This document shows positions 36,525-45,094 of a stretch of 64,000 bases of DNA, in pieces. Position 1 is the stretch's first letter; each line of letters opens with the position of its first letter. A program made the translations under genes and the position numbers. The DNA lies in contig JBFMGC010000008.1 in the NCBI GenBank assembly GCA_040752815.1, positions 1 to 64,000 of the forward strand, in the 5' to 3' direction. Source of the DNA: Candidatus Zixiibacteriota bacterium (lineage in GTDB: Bacteria; Zixibacteria; MSB-5A5; GN15; FEB-12). The notes beneath the pieces were generated by a model. That model had not been told where the DNA came from and did not search any database. It saw nothing but the letters and a program-made list of their open reading frames with translations.

Positions 36525-38257
36525 GCTATTCCCGCGTCAAGCCGATCCGCCCGGTCCATCTTTTCTCAGTAATCACATTTGTGGCAGCAGCGATCCTCTT
36601 GGCATGTGCCGAGGTCGCTCCGCCGCCGGGGGGAGAGGTCGATCGCACCGGCCCGCAGCTTATTGAGTCGTACCCGGCCGCCGGGGCGCTCGGAGTCGAG
36701 GTCGGATACCAGATCAGGCTTACGTTTTCCGAGACCATCGTCAAGCCGGAGCAGGGAGGCGCGGTGTACATATCGCCCCGCCCGGCGCAACCGCCGCAGA
36801 TAAAATGGGAAAAGGACCGGGTAGTTATAAACCTGGCAGAGGGCTTTCTTTCGAACCAGACGTATGTTGTTTCAATCAGCACCGCGATCAGCGATCTCAG
36901 GCGCAATCGCTTGGATAGCGCCGTGACGCTCGCTTTTTCTACGGGCCAGAGCATTGACAGCGGAGTGGTGACCGGAAGTGTGGCAACCGCTGAAAACAAA
37001 CCGGCAGCGGGTTGGACGGTTGCGCTTTTCGACCAGGGCACGCTGGGAGATTACCACCTGATTGATTCTGTGTATCCCGATTATCTCACCACCGTAAGTG
37101 GAGCAGGACAGTTTCGCTTGCAGTATCTTCCGGACCGCAGCTTTGATTTGATTGCATTCGAGGACAAGAACCGCGACGAGCTATTTAACCCGGCGGCTGA
37201 GTCATTTGCACTACCGGATCGCGAGATTGCTGTCGGTGTTGACGTGCGGTTGGACCGGCTTCACTTGGTTGGAACCGACTACGATTCACTGGCGCCGGCG
37301 ATTCTATCGGCCACGGCCACCAAAGATCGGCTGCTCCGAGTGAGGTTGAACCGCAAGATCGATCCTGCCTACATGCTGTCGCATCTTGGGGAAACCATTA
37401 TGAGCAGTCTCGCCAACACGGCCGGTCCAGCTTTGGCTTGTGAGGGCATCGCCGAGTCCGGGGTTGAACTGACCGACATCGTCACAGCGTATTTTCCCGG
37501 TCTTGCGGACGGGGCCTATCGACTGTCGCTTACTTACCGCGATGGTATGCCGCCGCTTACACGGGATTCGGTGCTCATTAAGCTGCAATCAGACGACGTA
37601 CTTCCTGAGATAGTCTCGTTCCGACCCGGGGACAGGCCCGTGTTCGTCAACCAGGTCGAGGTTTCACTGGCCTTTTCGGAGCCGGTCGCCCGTGATAAGA
37701 TCGGCGATCAGACTTTCACGCTCTGGGAAGGGGAAGCGACCCTATCACTCAGACAGACGTGGGACGATCCGTTTCGTCTGAGACTGGATCCCGAGCGCCT
37801 CAACGCGGGCAGCAAATATCGACTCGATGTCACGGAATTTGATATTCGCGACCTCAGCGGCAACGCGCTCGGGGACTCGCTCAGGTCATATAATTTTGCG
37901 ACCCTGGATGATGACTCGGTCGGTTCAATTTCCGGTCGCATCGTTGTAGCGCTGCCGGACAAGAATAGACAGACGGCGAGATTGTCGTTCGCCGAGGTCG
38001 AATCCAAACGCGAGTTCCCGCTGAAAGTGGAGGCCTCGCAGACACCTGGGGTGCAATCAGAGAGCCGGGACTTTGCGATAAATGTCCCACCGGGGATGTA
38101 CCTCCTGAGCGGCTATCTCGATTCAAATGGCGATGGCAAGTTGACGCCCGGCTCAATTCGGCCGTATCACCTCGCTGAAACGGTGGCGATTCTCACGGAT
38201 ACGATAACGGTCCGCGCGCGGTTTGAGACGGCCGAGATTGAGTTGAAATTCGAGTAG
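36521..38257 (+). CDS. Ig-like (Big_5/SbsA) domain lipoprotein
   Basis: A 578-residue lipoprotein; the signal ends ILLAC. It contains an N-terminal Big_5 Ig-like domain (about 40-150; DRTGPQLIESYPAAGALGV, IRLTFSETI, TYVVSISTAISDLRRN). A carboxypeptidase-regulatory-like strand domain follows (about 155-240, GVVTGSVATAENKPAAGWTV), then a second Big_5 unit (about 360-470, SLAFSEPVARDKIG, SKYRLDVTEFDIRDLSGN) and a beta tail. Such proteins are common surface proteins in FCB-group bacteria; their function is unknown. TTG 36521 shares its bases with the stop of the TPR gene, so the two products are probably partners. Confidence 0.78.
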   Translation: MSYSRVKPIRPVHLFSVITFVAAAILLACAEVAPPPGGEVDRTGPQLIESYPAAGALGVEVGYQIRLTFSETIVKPEQGGAVYISPRPAQPPQIKWEKDRVVINLAEGFLSNQTYVVSISTAISDLRRNRLDSAVTLAFSTGQSIDSGVVTGSVATAENKPAAGWTVALFDQGTLGDYHLIDSVYPDYLTTVSGAGQFRLQYLPDRSFDLIAFEDKNRDELFNPAAESFALPDREIAVGVDVRLDRLHLVGTDYDSLAPAILSATATKDRLLRVRLNRKIDPAYMLSHLGETIMSSLANTAGPALACEGIAESGVELTDIVTAYFPGLADGAYRLSLTYRDGMPPLTRDSVLIKLQSDDVLPEIVSFRPGDRPVFVNQVEVSLAFSEPVARDKIGDQTFTLWEGEATLSLRQTWDDPFRLRLDPERLNAGSKYRLDVTEFDIRDLSGNALGDSLRSYNFATLDDDSVGSISGRIVVALPDKNRQTARLSFAEVESKREFPLKVEASQTPGVQSESRDFAINVPPGMYLLSGYLDSNGDGKLTPGSIRPYHLAETVAILTDTITVRARFETAEIELKFE

Positions 38258-38482
38258 AGGGACCGCGGGAGGTGTGGGGCCGTCGGGCAGGGTCGCCCGA
38301 GGGCGCACAAGCCGATTCGTGCGTGGTGGACGTCCTCGCCCACCACGGCCCCCGGTTCAGCAGAGCATCCACTTCGCCCCCAGTGCCTGGGCGCACCGGG
38401 AGGTACGCCTGGCGCTGTCTCGACCGTTCAGTTAGGGCTTATGGGTCGCCCGACGGCACGCCGTATCAAGAGCTCGCAGGAC
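38258..38482. other. Repeat-bearing gap between convergent genes
   Basis: No gene is seen. The gap starts with a copy of the TCGGGC hairpin (38283-38300), followed by a second hairpin CGTGGTGG...CCACCACG (about 38321-38347). Its GTGGTGGACG part recurs near 28411. The hairpins may end transcription of the two facing genes. Confidence 0.45.
38283..38300 (+). repeat. Dispersed hairpin repeat TCGGGC...GCCCGA, copy 3
   Basis: TCGGGCAGGGTCGCCCGA is an exact 18-base match to the minus strand of 17786-17769 and a near match to 28601-28618. It forms a 6-bp stem with a 6-base loop and lies 26 bases after the end of the Ig-like lipoprotein gene. Confidence 0.62.
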
Positions 38483-39067
38483 TTACTGAGGCAAACCCCA
38501 AATCGAAAGCATCACCCGGCGATTCCTGGACGATGCATTCCGCTCGTCGGGCATCGCCACCGGTTTCTGCTCGCCGAACGAGTTGATGAACATGCGGTAC
38601 AGCGATATGCCGAACTTGTCAGCCAGGTATCGCTTGGCGGCATTAGCCCGTTTTTCGCCCAACACCAGGTTGTAGGAGGCCGAACCGGTCTTGTCGGTGT
38701 GGCCGGTGATTTCGATCAGGGCGTGGGGTATCTGTTCGAGTTTGGTCCCGGCCTCGTTGAGAATCGATCCGGCAATCCCGTCGATATCGTAGCTGTCGAA
38801 GGCGAAATTAATCTCACCCGACCAGATCACCTGGTAGTTCTCAAATCCGGAGGCCTTGTTGATGGCAAGATCGGCCTTGGCCTCGAGTTGCTGGGCGAGT
38901 TGTTGAAACTTGGCTATGTCGGCATCGGATTTCTCCTGCGCGGCCTGGATTTGGCTTGTGGTTTTGGCCTCGGACGCCGCTATCTGCTCCGCCACGTAAT
39001 CCTTGTTTACGCCGCAGCCGGCTAAGATCAGAAAAGCCGGAACGATAAGAATGATTGAAGCTCTCAT
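38483..39067 (-). CDS. OmpA-family peptidoglycan-binding lipoprotein
   Basis: A 194-residue lipoprotein: signal ending ILAGC (Cys 18), then a helical coiled-coil linker (25-70, rich in Ala, Gln and Lys) and an OmpA-type domain (80-190). The domain has FAFDSYDI, ITGHTDKTGSASYNLVLGEK and NRRVMLSIW, with the Asp and Arg that hold the diaminopimelate of peptidoglycan (HTD and the N..R.R tail). It would tether the outer membrane to the wall, like Pal. It is monocistronic, and no tol genes are nearby. Confidence 0.9.
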   Translation of the reverse strand: MRASIILIVPAFLILAGCGVNKDYVAEQIAASEAKTTSQIQAAQEKSDADIAKFQQLAQQLEAKADLAINKASGFENYQVIWSGEINFAFDSYDIDGIAGSILNEAGTKLEQIPHALIEITGHTDKTGSASYNLVLGEKRANAAKRYLADKFGISLYRMFINSFGEQKPVAMPDERNASSRNRRVMLSIWGLPQ

Positions 39068-39173
39068 ACCTCTCTATCCTTTCGTTTTTACACTCTTCTC
39101 TCAACGAGTTTGATGGCTGTATGCTATCCGGTTCGGACAGACGGCGCAAGCGAATTACTTTGTCTAACCGGAG

Positions 39174-40001
39174 TCACTGTTTTATCGCGCCGGCCGTAAT
39201 GCCGGAAACAATATGGCGCTGCGTAAACAGAAACACGATAAGAATCGGCAGCACGGCGACACTGGAACCGGCCATCAGGTGGGGCCAGTCGATCGCCTGG
39301 TGGCCCTGGTACATGGCCAGCGCCACCGGCAGCGTTCGCAGCGACTCGCGCGAGGTCAGAATGAACGGGAACAGAAACGAGTTCCAGTTCGTGAAAAATA
39401 CCTGTATCGCCAGCACCGCCAGGGCCGGCTTGCACAGCGGCATAACGACACCGAAGATAATCCGCAGTTCGCCGGCGCCGTCGACTCGCGCCGCTTCCTC
39501 CATCGCTACCGGCATCGAATCGATGTACTGTTTTACAAGAAAGATCCCGATTGGATTCACCAGCCAGGGGAGAATCAGGGCCCAGTAAGAGTCGTAAATG
39601 CCCGCCTTCAAACAGATTAGATAGAGGGGAATTATCACGATGTGGGCGGGGATCATAAGTACGATCAGTACCGCGCCGAAAAGCAGCTTGTGCGTGATAA
39701 GGCGATAACGCGCCAGTCCGTAGGCCGCCATGAAGCAGAAGGCGATGTTGCCCAGTGTCACTACGGTACCCACGAGAACCGAATTGAAAAGCGCCCGCCC
39801 GAGACCCGCCTGCGTGAACAAGTCACGGAAATTCTGGACTGTCCAGGACGCCGCGGCCAGGGCGCCAAGACCGAGACTGTCGCCGGGCAGCATAAAAGCC
39901 ACTCGGAACATCCAGGCAAGAGGGAAAAGCATGACAACCGCTGCGAAAACGAGCAAGGCGTATCGCCCCATCGCTGCCACAGGATATCCGCGGGTTACCA
40001 T
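39174..40001 (-). CDS. Sugar ABC transporter permease, MalG type
   Basis: A 275-residue permease with six membrane helices and the ATPase-contact loop EAARVDGAGELRIIFGVVMPLCKPALA, the EAA motif of carbohydrate importers. With the other permease and binding protein upstream it forms a CUT1-type sugar importer. Its start overlaps the end of the MalF-type gene by 7 bases. The family usually relies on a separate or shared ATPase; none is encoded here. Confidence 0.9.
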   Translation of the reverse strand: MVTRGYPVAAMGRYALLVFAAVVMLFPLAWMFRVAFMLPGDSLGLGALAAASWTVQNFRDLFTQAGLGRALFNSVLVGTVVTLGNIAFCFMAAYGLARYRLITHKLLFGAVLIVLMIPAHIVIIPLYLICLKAGIYDSYWALILPWLVNPIGIFLVKQYIDSMPVAMEEAARVDGAGELRIIFGVVMPLCKPALAVLAIQVFFTNWNSFLFPFILTSRESLRTLPVALAMYQGHQAIDWPHLMAGSSVAVLPILIVFLFTQRHIVSGITAGAIKQ

Positions 40002-40861
40002 GCGGTCGATCTCCTGCGCATGAGAAGAAACTGGGGGATTGAAAACAGACCGATTATCACAAATAACACGTAAGCCGCCGCCGAGGCATAACCGAGACGG
40101 AAGGCTGTAGTGAGACCCTGTTCGTAGATGAAATAGACGCCGGTCGAGGTATCAAACTTACCTTTGGTCATCACGAAGATCTCCACGAACACCTGGAACG
40201 ACTTGATGGAGTTGATTACGATTACGAACAGAGCCACCGGCCTGAGAAGCGGGAGCGTGACCGAGAAGAAAGTTCGGACCGGTCCGGCTCCGGCGATTTC
40301 CGCCGCCTCGTATAGCTCGTCCGGAATGCTCTTGAGACCGGCCAGAAAGATCAGCATGTAGTAGCCGACCGACATCCACACGTCCATGGCCATAATCGCG
40401 TACAGGGCTGTCGAGTCGCTGTACAAGAAGCCGTGCTCGGGAGGTGAAAACCCGGCCATCTCTGCCAGTAGGGCGATGTAACCTCCGCGCGAGAGAAGAT
40501 TCGTGAAAACCAGCGCGATGACGACCATCGATGTAATCGACGGCAGGAAGAACGCCGAGCGAAAGAAGGCCCGTCCCCGGAACTGCCGGTTGACCAGGAG
40601 CGCCATGGCCAGGGCGAGCACGGTGGTGACAGGAATCGTCCCCAGTACGAAGACGAACGTGTTCTTCAGAGCACCGAGAAAATCAGGATCGGCAAACAGT
40701 TCCTGATAGTTGGGAAGGCCTATCCAGTTGGATGCGCCGGACAGCAAGCCGTAGTCGGTAAAACTCATCGCCAGGGAGTACAATACCGGGAACGCCCAGA
40801 AGAGAGCGAATGTGACTGTCCACGGAGAGGACAGGACGAGGCCGGCGTAACGGGCGCGCAT
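39995..40861 (-). CDS. Sugar ABC transporter permease, MalF type
   Basis: A 288-residue membrane protein with six helices and the EAA loop YEAAEIAGAGPVRTFFSVTLPLLRPVA. It pairs with the MalG-type permease to form the channel. The ATG shares one base with the stop of the binding-protein gene (TAATG), so translation is coupled. No long periplasmic loop as in E. coli MalF is present, as usual for CUT1 systems outside enterobacteria. Confidence 0.9.
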   Translation of the reverse strand: MRARYAGLVLSSPWTVTFALFWAFPVLYSLAMSFTDYGLLSGASNWIGLPNYQELFADPDFLGALKNTFVFVLGTIPVTTVLALAMALLVNRQFRGRAFFRSAFFLPSITSMVVIALVFTNLLSRGGYIALLAEMAGFSPPEHGFLYSDSTALYAIMAMDVWMSVGYYMLIFLAGLKSIPDELYEAAEIAGAGPVRTFFSVTLPLLRPVALFVIVINSIKSFQVFVEIFVMTKGKFDTSTGVYFIYEQGLTTAFRLGYASAAAYVLFVIIGLFSIPQFLLMRRRSTAW

Positions 40862-42126
40862 TATTTTCGGCGCAGTTCGGTGATGGACTTTTGGAGTCGG
40901 TAGAGGGTCTGTCCGGGAAGCGAGTCGTGAAACAGCACTTCCTCGACCGCTTTCTCGATCTCAGCTTCCATGTACACCCAATCCGGGTCGACCGGCGGAT
41001 GCTCAGAGAGATTTAGCTGTTTGATAAAAGTCTGCAGGTACAGGTTGTCCTGGAAGTACCGGTCCAGTTGCGCCTGCAAGCTCGACGGATTCGCCGAGCG
41101 ATTGGCCTTACAGAAGCTCACCTGGTTCTCCGGCGAGGCGACGAATTGTATCAGTTTCAAGGCGGCGTCTTTGTTCGCGGAGGCAGCGTTGATCGCAAGA
41201 AACTCACCGCCCCCGAACGACCTTCCCGGATACGGTGTGCTCCTGAGCATCGGCGCCGACGGTCGACTGAGGTTTACGGCCGGATCGGGGCCGGGGATCA
41301 TGGAGGTGGCAAAGTCAATTTCGCGCTTTTCCAATTCAATTCTCTTCAGCAGCCAGTCTCCGGATATGATCATCCCGACCTTGCCCTCGAGGAAGGCTTC
41401 CTCGATACCCCGCTGATCGGCAACATAGCCGCAGCAATCATGCAGGCGCTTGTAGAACTTGAGAGCGTCGACCGCAGACTGCGCCGAGACCACGCAGTAG
41501 CGGCCATCGTCAGAAAGCACGTGAGCGCCCGATGACCAAAAAAACGGCATGAACTTTTTGTAGAGGCGGTGTTTTTCAGCCGTATTCGAGCCCCAGCCGT
41601 ACACTCCAATGGGGAGCGACTTGACTTTTCTGGCTGCTTCTTCCAGTTGTGCCCAGGAGACCGGTAGAAAGTCCTTGTTGTAGCCGGCTTTGGACAACAA
41701 TTGTCGGTTCAGGAAGAGCACTCGTGTTCCCAGTATCCACGGTTGGGCATAAATGCGTCCCTGGTATGTGGCCATCGACCAGCCATGATACTCCTCCAGT
41801 CTCGGAGTTACCGAATCGGTCAGGTCGGCCAGGTGCCCGGAGGCCGCGAACTGCGCGATCCAGTCGGAACCAAGTTCAACCACGTCCGGGGCCGAGCCCG
41901 ACGCAAACGCAATGGCGATCTTTTCATGGCCGTTGGCCCAGGTGAGATCAGTCACGATTACTTCGATGTCCGGGTTCTGTCGCTGAAACTCGGCGACGAT
42001 TGCGTTTATGGTCGGCTTGATTTCCGGATCGGTCCAGAACTGCCACCACCCAATAGTAGCTTGAGCGGCGGGACACGGCGTCCGCCACAGAACAAGGACA
42101 AGGCAAAGTGACAAAATCAGGCGCAT
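40861..42126 (-). CDS. Sugar ABC transporter substrate-binding protein
   Basis: A 421-residue exported family 1 binding protein: signal peptide 1-21, then WWQFWTDPEIKPTINAIVAEFQRQNPDIEV, the typical first lobe, and SGSAPDVVELGSDWIAQFA. Later segments include KVGMIISGDWLLKRI, the hinge region seen in sugar-binding members, and ASPENQVSFCKANRSANP. It captures a sugar or oligosaccharide, not identifiable from sequence, and hands it to the two permeases. It is the first gene of the operon, divergent from the 42233 operon with 106 bases between. Confidence 0.9.
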   Translation of the reverse strand: MRLILSLCLVLVLWRTPCPAAQATIGWWQFWTDPEIKPTINAIVAEFQRQNPDIEVIVTDLTWANGHEKIAIAFASGSAPDVVELGSDWIAQFAASGHLADLTDSVTPRLEEYHGWSMATYQGRIYAQPWILGTRVLFLNRQLLSKAGYNKDFLPVSWAQLEEAARKVKSLPIGVYGWGSNTAEKHRLYKKFMPFFWSSGAHVLSDDGRYCVVSAQSAVDALKFYKRLHDCCGYVADQRGIEEAFLEGKVGMIISGDWLLKRIELEKREIDFATSMIPGPDPAVNLSRPSAPMLRSTPYPGRSFGGGEFLAINAASANKDAALKLIQFVASPENQVSFCKANRSANPSSLQAQLDRYFQDNLYLQTFIKQLNLSEHPPVDPDWVYMEAEIEKAVEEVLFHDSLPGQTLYRLQKSITELRRK

Positions 42127-42232
42127 GGTTCATTCTCCGAGCAGGAGATAAAGAAAACGAGGATTCGCCCGCAGGGTCAATAAAAATATCTTTTTGTTGA
42201 TCGCGTCGGTTCTTCCGTGAATCAGTGGCGGC

Positions 42233-43048
42233 GTGACAATTGCTAGTGCACTCATGCTGTGGGCATTCTCCGAAGGGCTTTGGATCGACCTCGCCAAAGT
42301 GCCGGTATTGGTGGGCACCTGTATATGTGTTATAGTCGTTCTTTATACCACTTACCACCGCAAGAGCCGGCTGGAGTATCACATCAGGGAAATCCAGGGG
42401 CTCAAGGCGATCGAGGAGGCGATTGGCCGCGCCACCGAAATGGCCCGCCCCCTGCTGTTCACGCCCGGCTGGGGGGGCGATATCCAGCGACCAACCACGA
42501 TTGCCTCGATGAATATCCTCGGTCACGTGGCGGAGACCACCGCCCGCTACGACTGTCCGCTGATATATCCCACCCATGATCCGGTAATCATGTCGGTGGC
42601 CCAGGAAGTAATCAAAGAGAGCTACGCCCGTGCCGGATACTCCGATCGCGTTCGCCCGGACAATATCACCTACGTATCGTCGTCGCAATTCGGCTACGCC
42701 GCCGCAGTCGATGGCCTGATCAGCCGCCTTGAACCGGCATCGGTTTTCCTGCTCGGCACTTTCGAGGCCGAGTCTTTGATTCTGGCCGAAACCGGGAATT
42801 CGGTTGGGGCGATTCAAATCGCCGGCACCGACTCGACCATTCAACTGGCGTTTTTTATCGTTGCCTGTGACTATACTCTGATAGGGGAGGAGTTGTTTGC
42901 GGCGTCCGGATATCTTTCGGACGACCAGACAATCAAAGCATCAGTCAGGGCGCAGGACATGCTCAAGATCGCGATTGCAGCGCTCCTGATTGTCGCAGTT
43001 GTCTGGGTTACGGTTGATCCTCTTTCGACTTGGTGGAGATTCGAATGA
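42233..43048 (+). CDS. DUF6754-like membrane-anchored protein (operon gene A)
   Basis: A 271-residue protein with a membrane helix near its N-terminus (about 23-41) and another near its C-terminus (245-261), enclosing a 200-residue soluble domain. That domain starts ARPLLFTPGWGGDIQRP, continues CPLIYPTHDPVIMSVAQEV and NITYVSSSQFGYAAAVDGL, and closes DYTLIGEELFAASGYLSDD. It looks like an alpha/beta fold of the DUF6754 type known from several candidate phyla; function unknown. The closing motif recurs in the third gene of the operon. The start is GTG without a strong ribosome site, and the end overlaps gene B by 4 bases (ATGA). Confidence 0.62.
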   Translation: MTIASALMLWAFSEGLWIDLAKVPVLVGTCICVIVVLYTTYHRKSRLEYHIREIQGLKAIEEAIGRATEMARPLLFTPGWGGDIQRPTTIASMNILGHVAETTARYDCPLIYPTHDPVIMSVAQEVIKESYARAGYSDRVRPDNITYVSSSQFGYAAAVDGLISRLEPASVFLLGTFEAESLILAETGNSVGAIQIAGTDSTIQLAFFIVACDYTLIGEELFAASGYLSDDQTIKASVRAQDMLKIAIAALLIVAVVWVTVDPLSTWWRFE

Positions 43049-43671
43049 GACGCCGCCTGCCCCAGATAATCTGCGGCCTCTTTGGCCTTGTCTTACTCGT
43101 ACTCTATTTCTCAAGCCATGCGACGGCCAAAACTCTCAATCTGCTCATATTGGTGGAATACTACCAGATCATATTCGCTTTCACGCTGCTGGTCGGTGTA
43201 GTGAGTTTTGTTCGGGTGAATCTCCAGTCGATCGAGCGCGGCCAGGACCGGCCTTATCGAGTGATTTCGCTTCTCGGTCTGGCGGCTATGCCTGTCACTG
43301 CTGCGCTCTGGGGAATCGGCGGCGGCTCACCATTCATGTGGCTGTTCGGCAACGTGCAGGTGCCGCTGCAATCTACTGTCTTTGCGTTGCTGGCGTTCTT
43401 TGTGGCATCGGCATCGTATCGCGGTTTCCGGGCGCACTCTGTTCCCGCAGCAGTGTTGCTAGTCTCGGCGGTGCTGATATTGCTCAGCCGCTCCGATCTC
43501 GGAGGATTTGTATCGACATACATTACTCCCGTGGCAGAGTGGGTCCGCAATAATCCGTCGATGTCTGCCCGCCGCGCGATACTGATCGGCATCGGTCTGG
43601 GTTCGCTCACCACGTCATTGCGCGTAATTCTTGGGATCGAGCGCACCTGGCTCGGAGGGGAGAGCCGGTGA
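43045..43671 (+). CDS. Six-helix membrane protein (operon gene B), unknown
   Basis: This 208-residue protein is almost wholly hydrophobic, with six predicted helices (about 5-24, 34-55, 72-90, 98-126, 132-149, 177-197) and a hydrophilic tail GIERTWLGGESR. I do not know the family. ATG 43045 overlaps the stop of gene A (ATGA), with GGTGGAG as ribosome site; its own stop overlaps gene C the same way (GTGA). Stop/start overlaps throughout the operon suggest fixed-ratio subunits of one membrane complex. Confidence 0.62.
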   Translation: MRRRLPQIICGLFGLVLLVLYFSSHATAKTLNLLILVEYYQIIFAFTLLVGVVSFVRVNLQSIERGQDRPYRVISLLGLAAMPVTAALWGIGGGSPFMWLFGNVQVPLQSTVFALLAFFVASASYRGFRAHSVPAAVLLVSAVLILLSRSDLGGFVSTYITPVAEWVRNNPSMSARRAILIGIGLGSLTTSLRVILGIERTWLGGESR

Positions 43672-44477
43672 AAATCGCCGCCCGACACTACTGCTTCATC
43701 GGCCTGGCGGTTGTCGTCGTGATCGCCATGCTGATCGACTACCGTCCGGAACTCGAGGTCTCCGATGAAAGCCGTCGGATGTTCGAGTACCTTGACAGCC
43801 TCCCTGAGGGATCGCTGCTCCTGATCTCATTTGATCATGAAGCCTCGGCCATGCCGGAGATCAGGCCGCTCGCCCTGGCGCTGCTTCGCCATGCATTCGC
43901 CAGGCGCCATAGACTTATAGGTATCGCTCTTATGGCTGAGGGAACCGGAATCGGCTACGGCCTCATGAACCAGATGGCGAAAGAGTACAATTGCGAGTAC
44001 GGTTCAGACTACGTGTATCTCGGCTTCAAACCGCAGTATATCGCCGCGATACTATCGATGGGCGAATCACTCCCGCAGACTTTTCCTGACGATTACACCG
44101 GGCGAGCCTGGGCTGACCTGTCGATGCTGGCCGGTGTCCGAAACTACGGCGACCTGGCCGGAGTGATTTCGATTGCCGACGGCTCCATGGTCATGCACTG
44201 GGTCGAGTATGGCAAGGGGCGCTACGGGGTACCGGTCTCAGCGTTTGTTGCTGCGGCGATGGTGACCACGTTCGATCCATACCTGGCATCAGGGCAGTTA
44301 ACCGCGATGGTAGGTGGGCTGCGGGGTGCAGCCGAATACGAACAACTGATCGGGCGCCCGGGAGCCGGGGCGCGGGCGATGCTCGCCCAGACCAGCATGC
44401 ATATATATGTGGTAGCGCTTATAGTCATCGGCAATGTTGTCTATTTTGTTGGTCGACGGAAGGGGAGAGGACGCTGA
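43668..44477 (+). CDS. Membrane-anchored protein (operon gene C), unknown
   Basis: A 269-residue protein with membrane helices at about 10-24 and 243-262 and a soluble domain between, the same layout as gene A. Its domain begins LPEGSLLLISFDHEASAMPE and contains GSDYVYLGFKPQYIAAIL. It closes DPYLASGQLTAMVGGL (203-218), matching the closing motif of gene A (213-228) in residues and distance to the last helix. Both are therefore probably homologous domains facing the same side of the membrane. No catalytic signature is recognised. The GTG start overlaps the gene B stop. Confidence 0.62.
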   Translation: MKIAARHYCFIGLAVVVVIAMLIDYRPELEVSDESRRMFEYLDSLPEGSLLLISFDHEASAMPEIRPLALALLRHAFARRHRLIGIALMAEGTGIGYGLMNQMAKEYNCEYGSDYVYLGFKPQYIAAILSMGESLPQTFPDDYTGRAWADLSMLAGVRNYGDLAGVISIADGSMVMHWVEYGKGRYGVPVSAFVAAAMVTTFDPYLASGQLTAMVGGLRGAAEYEQLIGRPGAGARAMLAQTSMHIYVVALIVIGNVVYFVGRRKGRGR

Positions 44478-45091
44478 TGGACTGGGCTACCATTCTTGCC
44501 GGTCTCCTGACCCTGGCGGTACTCTCGTTTCTTTACCGCGACAACCCGGTTTACAAAACGGCCGAGTCGCTTCTGGTCGGCCTTTCGATTGGGTACTTCT
44601 TAGTCATTACCTGGAACAACTCCCTCCTGGCCCTGCTGGTTGCGCCGCTGTTCGGGCAGGGACGTCTGAGCCTGGTGGTTCCGCTGGTGCTCGGCCTGAT
44701 GATGTTCGGGCGGTTCCACTCCAAGACGGCGGTCTGGTCCAGAATTCCTATCGCGGTGCTTATCGGCTCCGGCGCCGGGGTGGCAATTCCCGCGATGCTG
44801 GGCGCTCGCACCATGGCCCAGATCTCGGATACGGTTCGGCCGCTGTGGAGCGAATCGGGTGTTCCTGACCTGTCGGTTCTGGTTGTCCTGGTTGGGGTGC
44901 TGTGCACGCTCGCCTACTTCTACTTTAGCCGGGAGCATCGCGGGTGGTTTGGTCACACGGCGAAACTGGGCACCTGGTTTCTGATGATATTTTTCGGCAC
45001 CACTTTCGGGTACACGGTCATGTCACGGATGTCGACGTTGATCGGTCGTGTCGAATTCCTCCTTTGCGACTTCCTGCGCCTCACCCGTTAG
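44477..45091 (+). CDS. Six-helix membrane protein (operon gene D), unknown
   Basis: A 204-residue protein with about six membrane helices and short loops; one loop contains ARTMAQISDTVRPLW. The last helix runs into GYTVMSRMSTLIGRVEFLLCDFLRLTR. The ATG shares a base with the stop of gene C (TGATG). Together, B and D would supply the membrane body, and A and C the anchored soluble domains. No transporter or enzyme family is recognised. Confidence 0.6.
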   Translation: MDWATILAGLLTLAVLSFLYRDNPVYKTAESLLVGLSIGYFLVITWNNSLLALLVAPLFGQGRLSLVVPLVLGLMMFGRFHSKTAVWSRIPIAVLIGSGAGVAIPAMLGARTMAQISDTVRPLWSESGVPDLSVLVVLVGVLCTLAYFYFSREHRGWFGHTAKLGTWFLMIFFGTTFGYTVMSRMSTLIGRVEFLLCDFLRLTR

Positions 45092-45094
45092 ACT

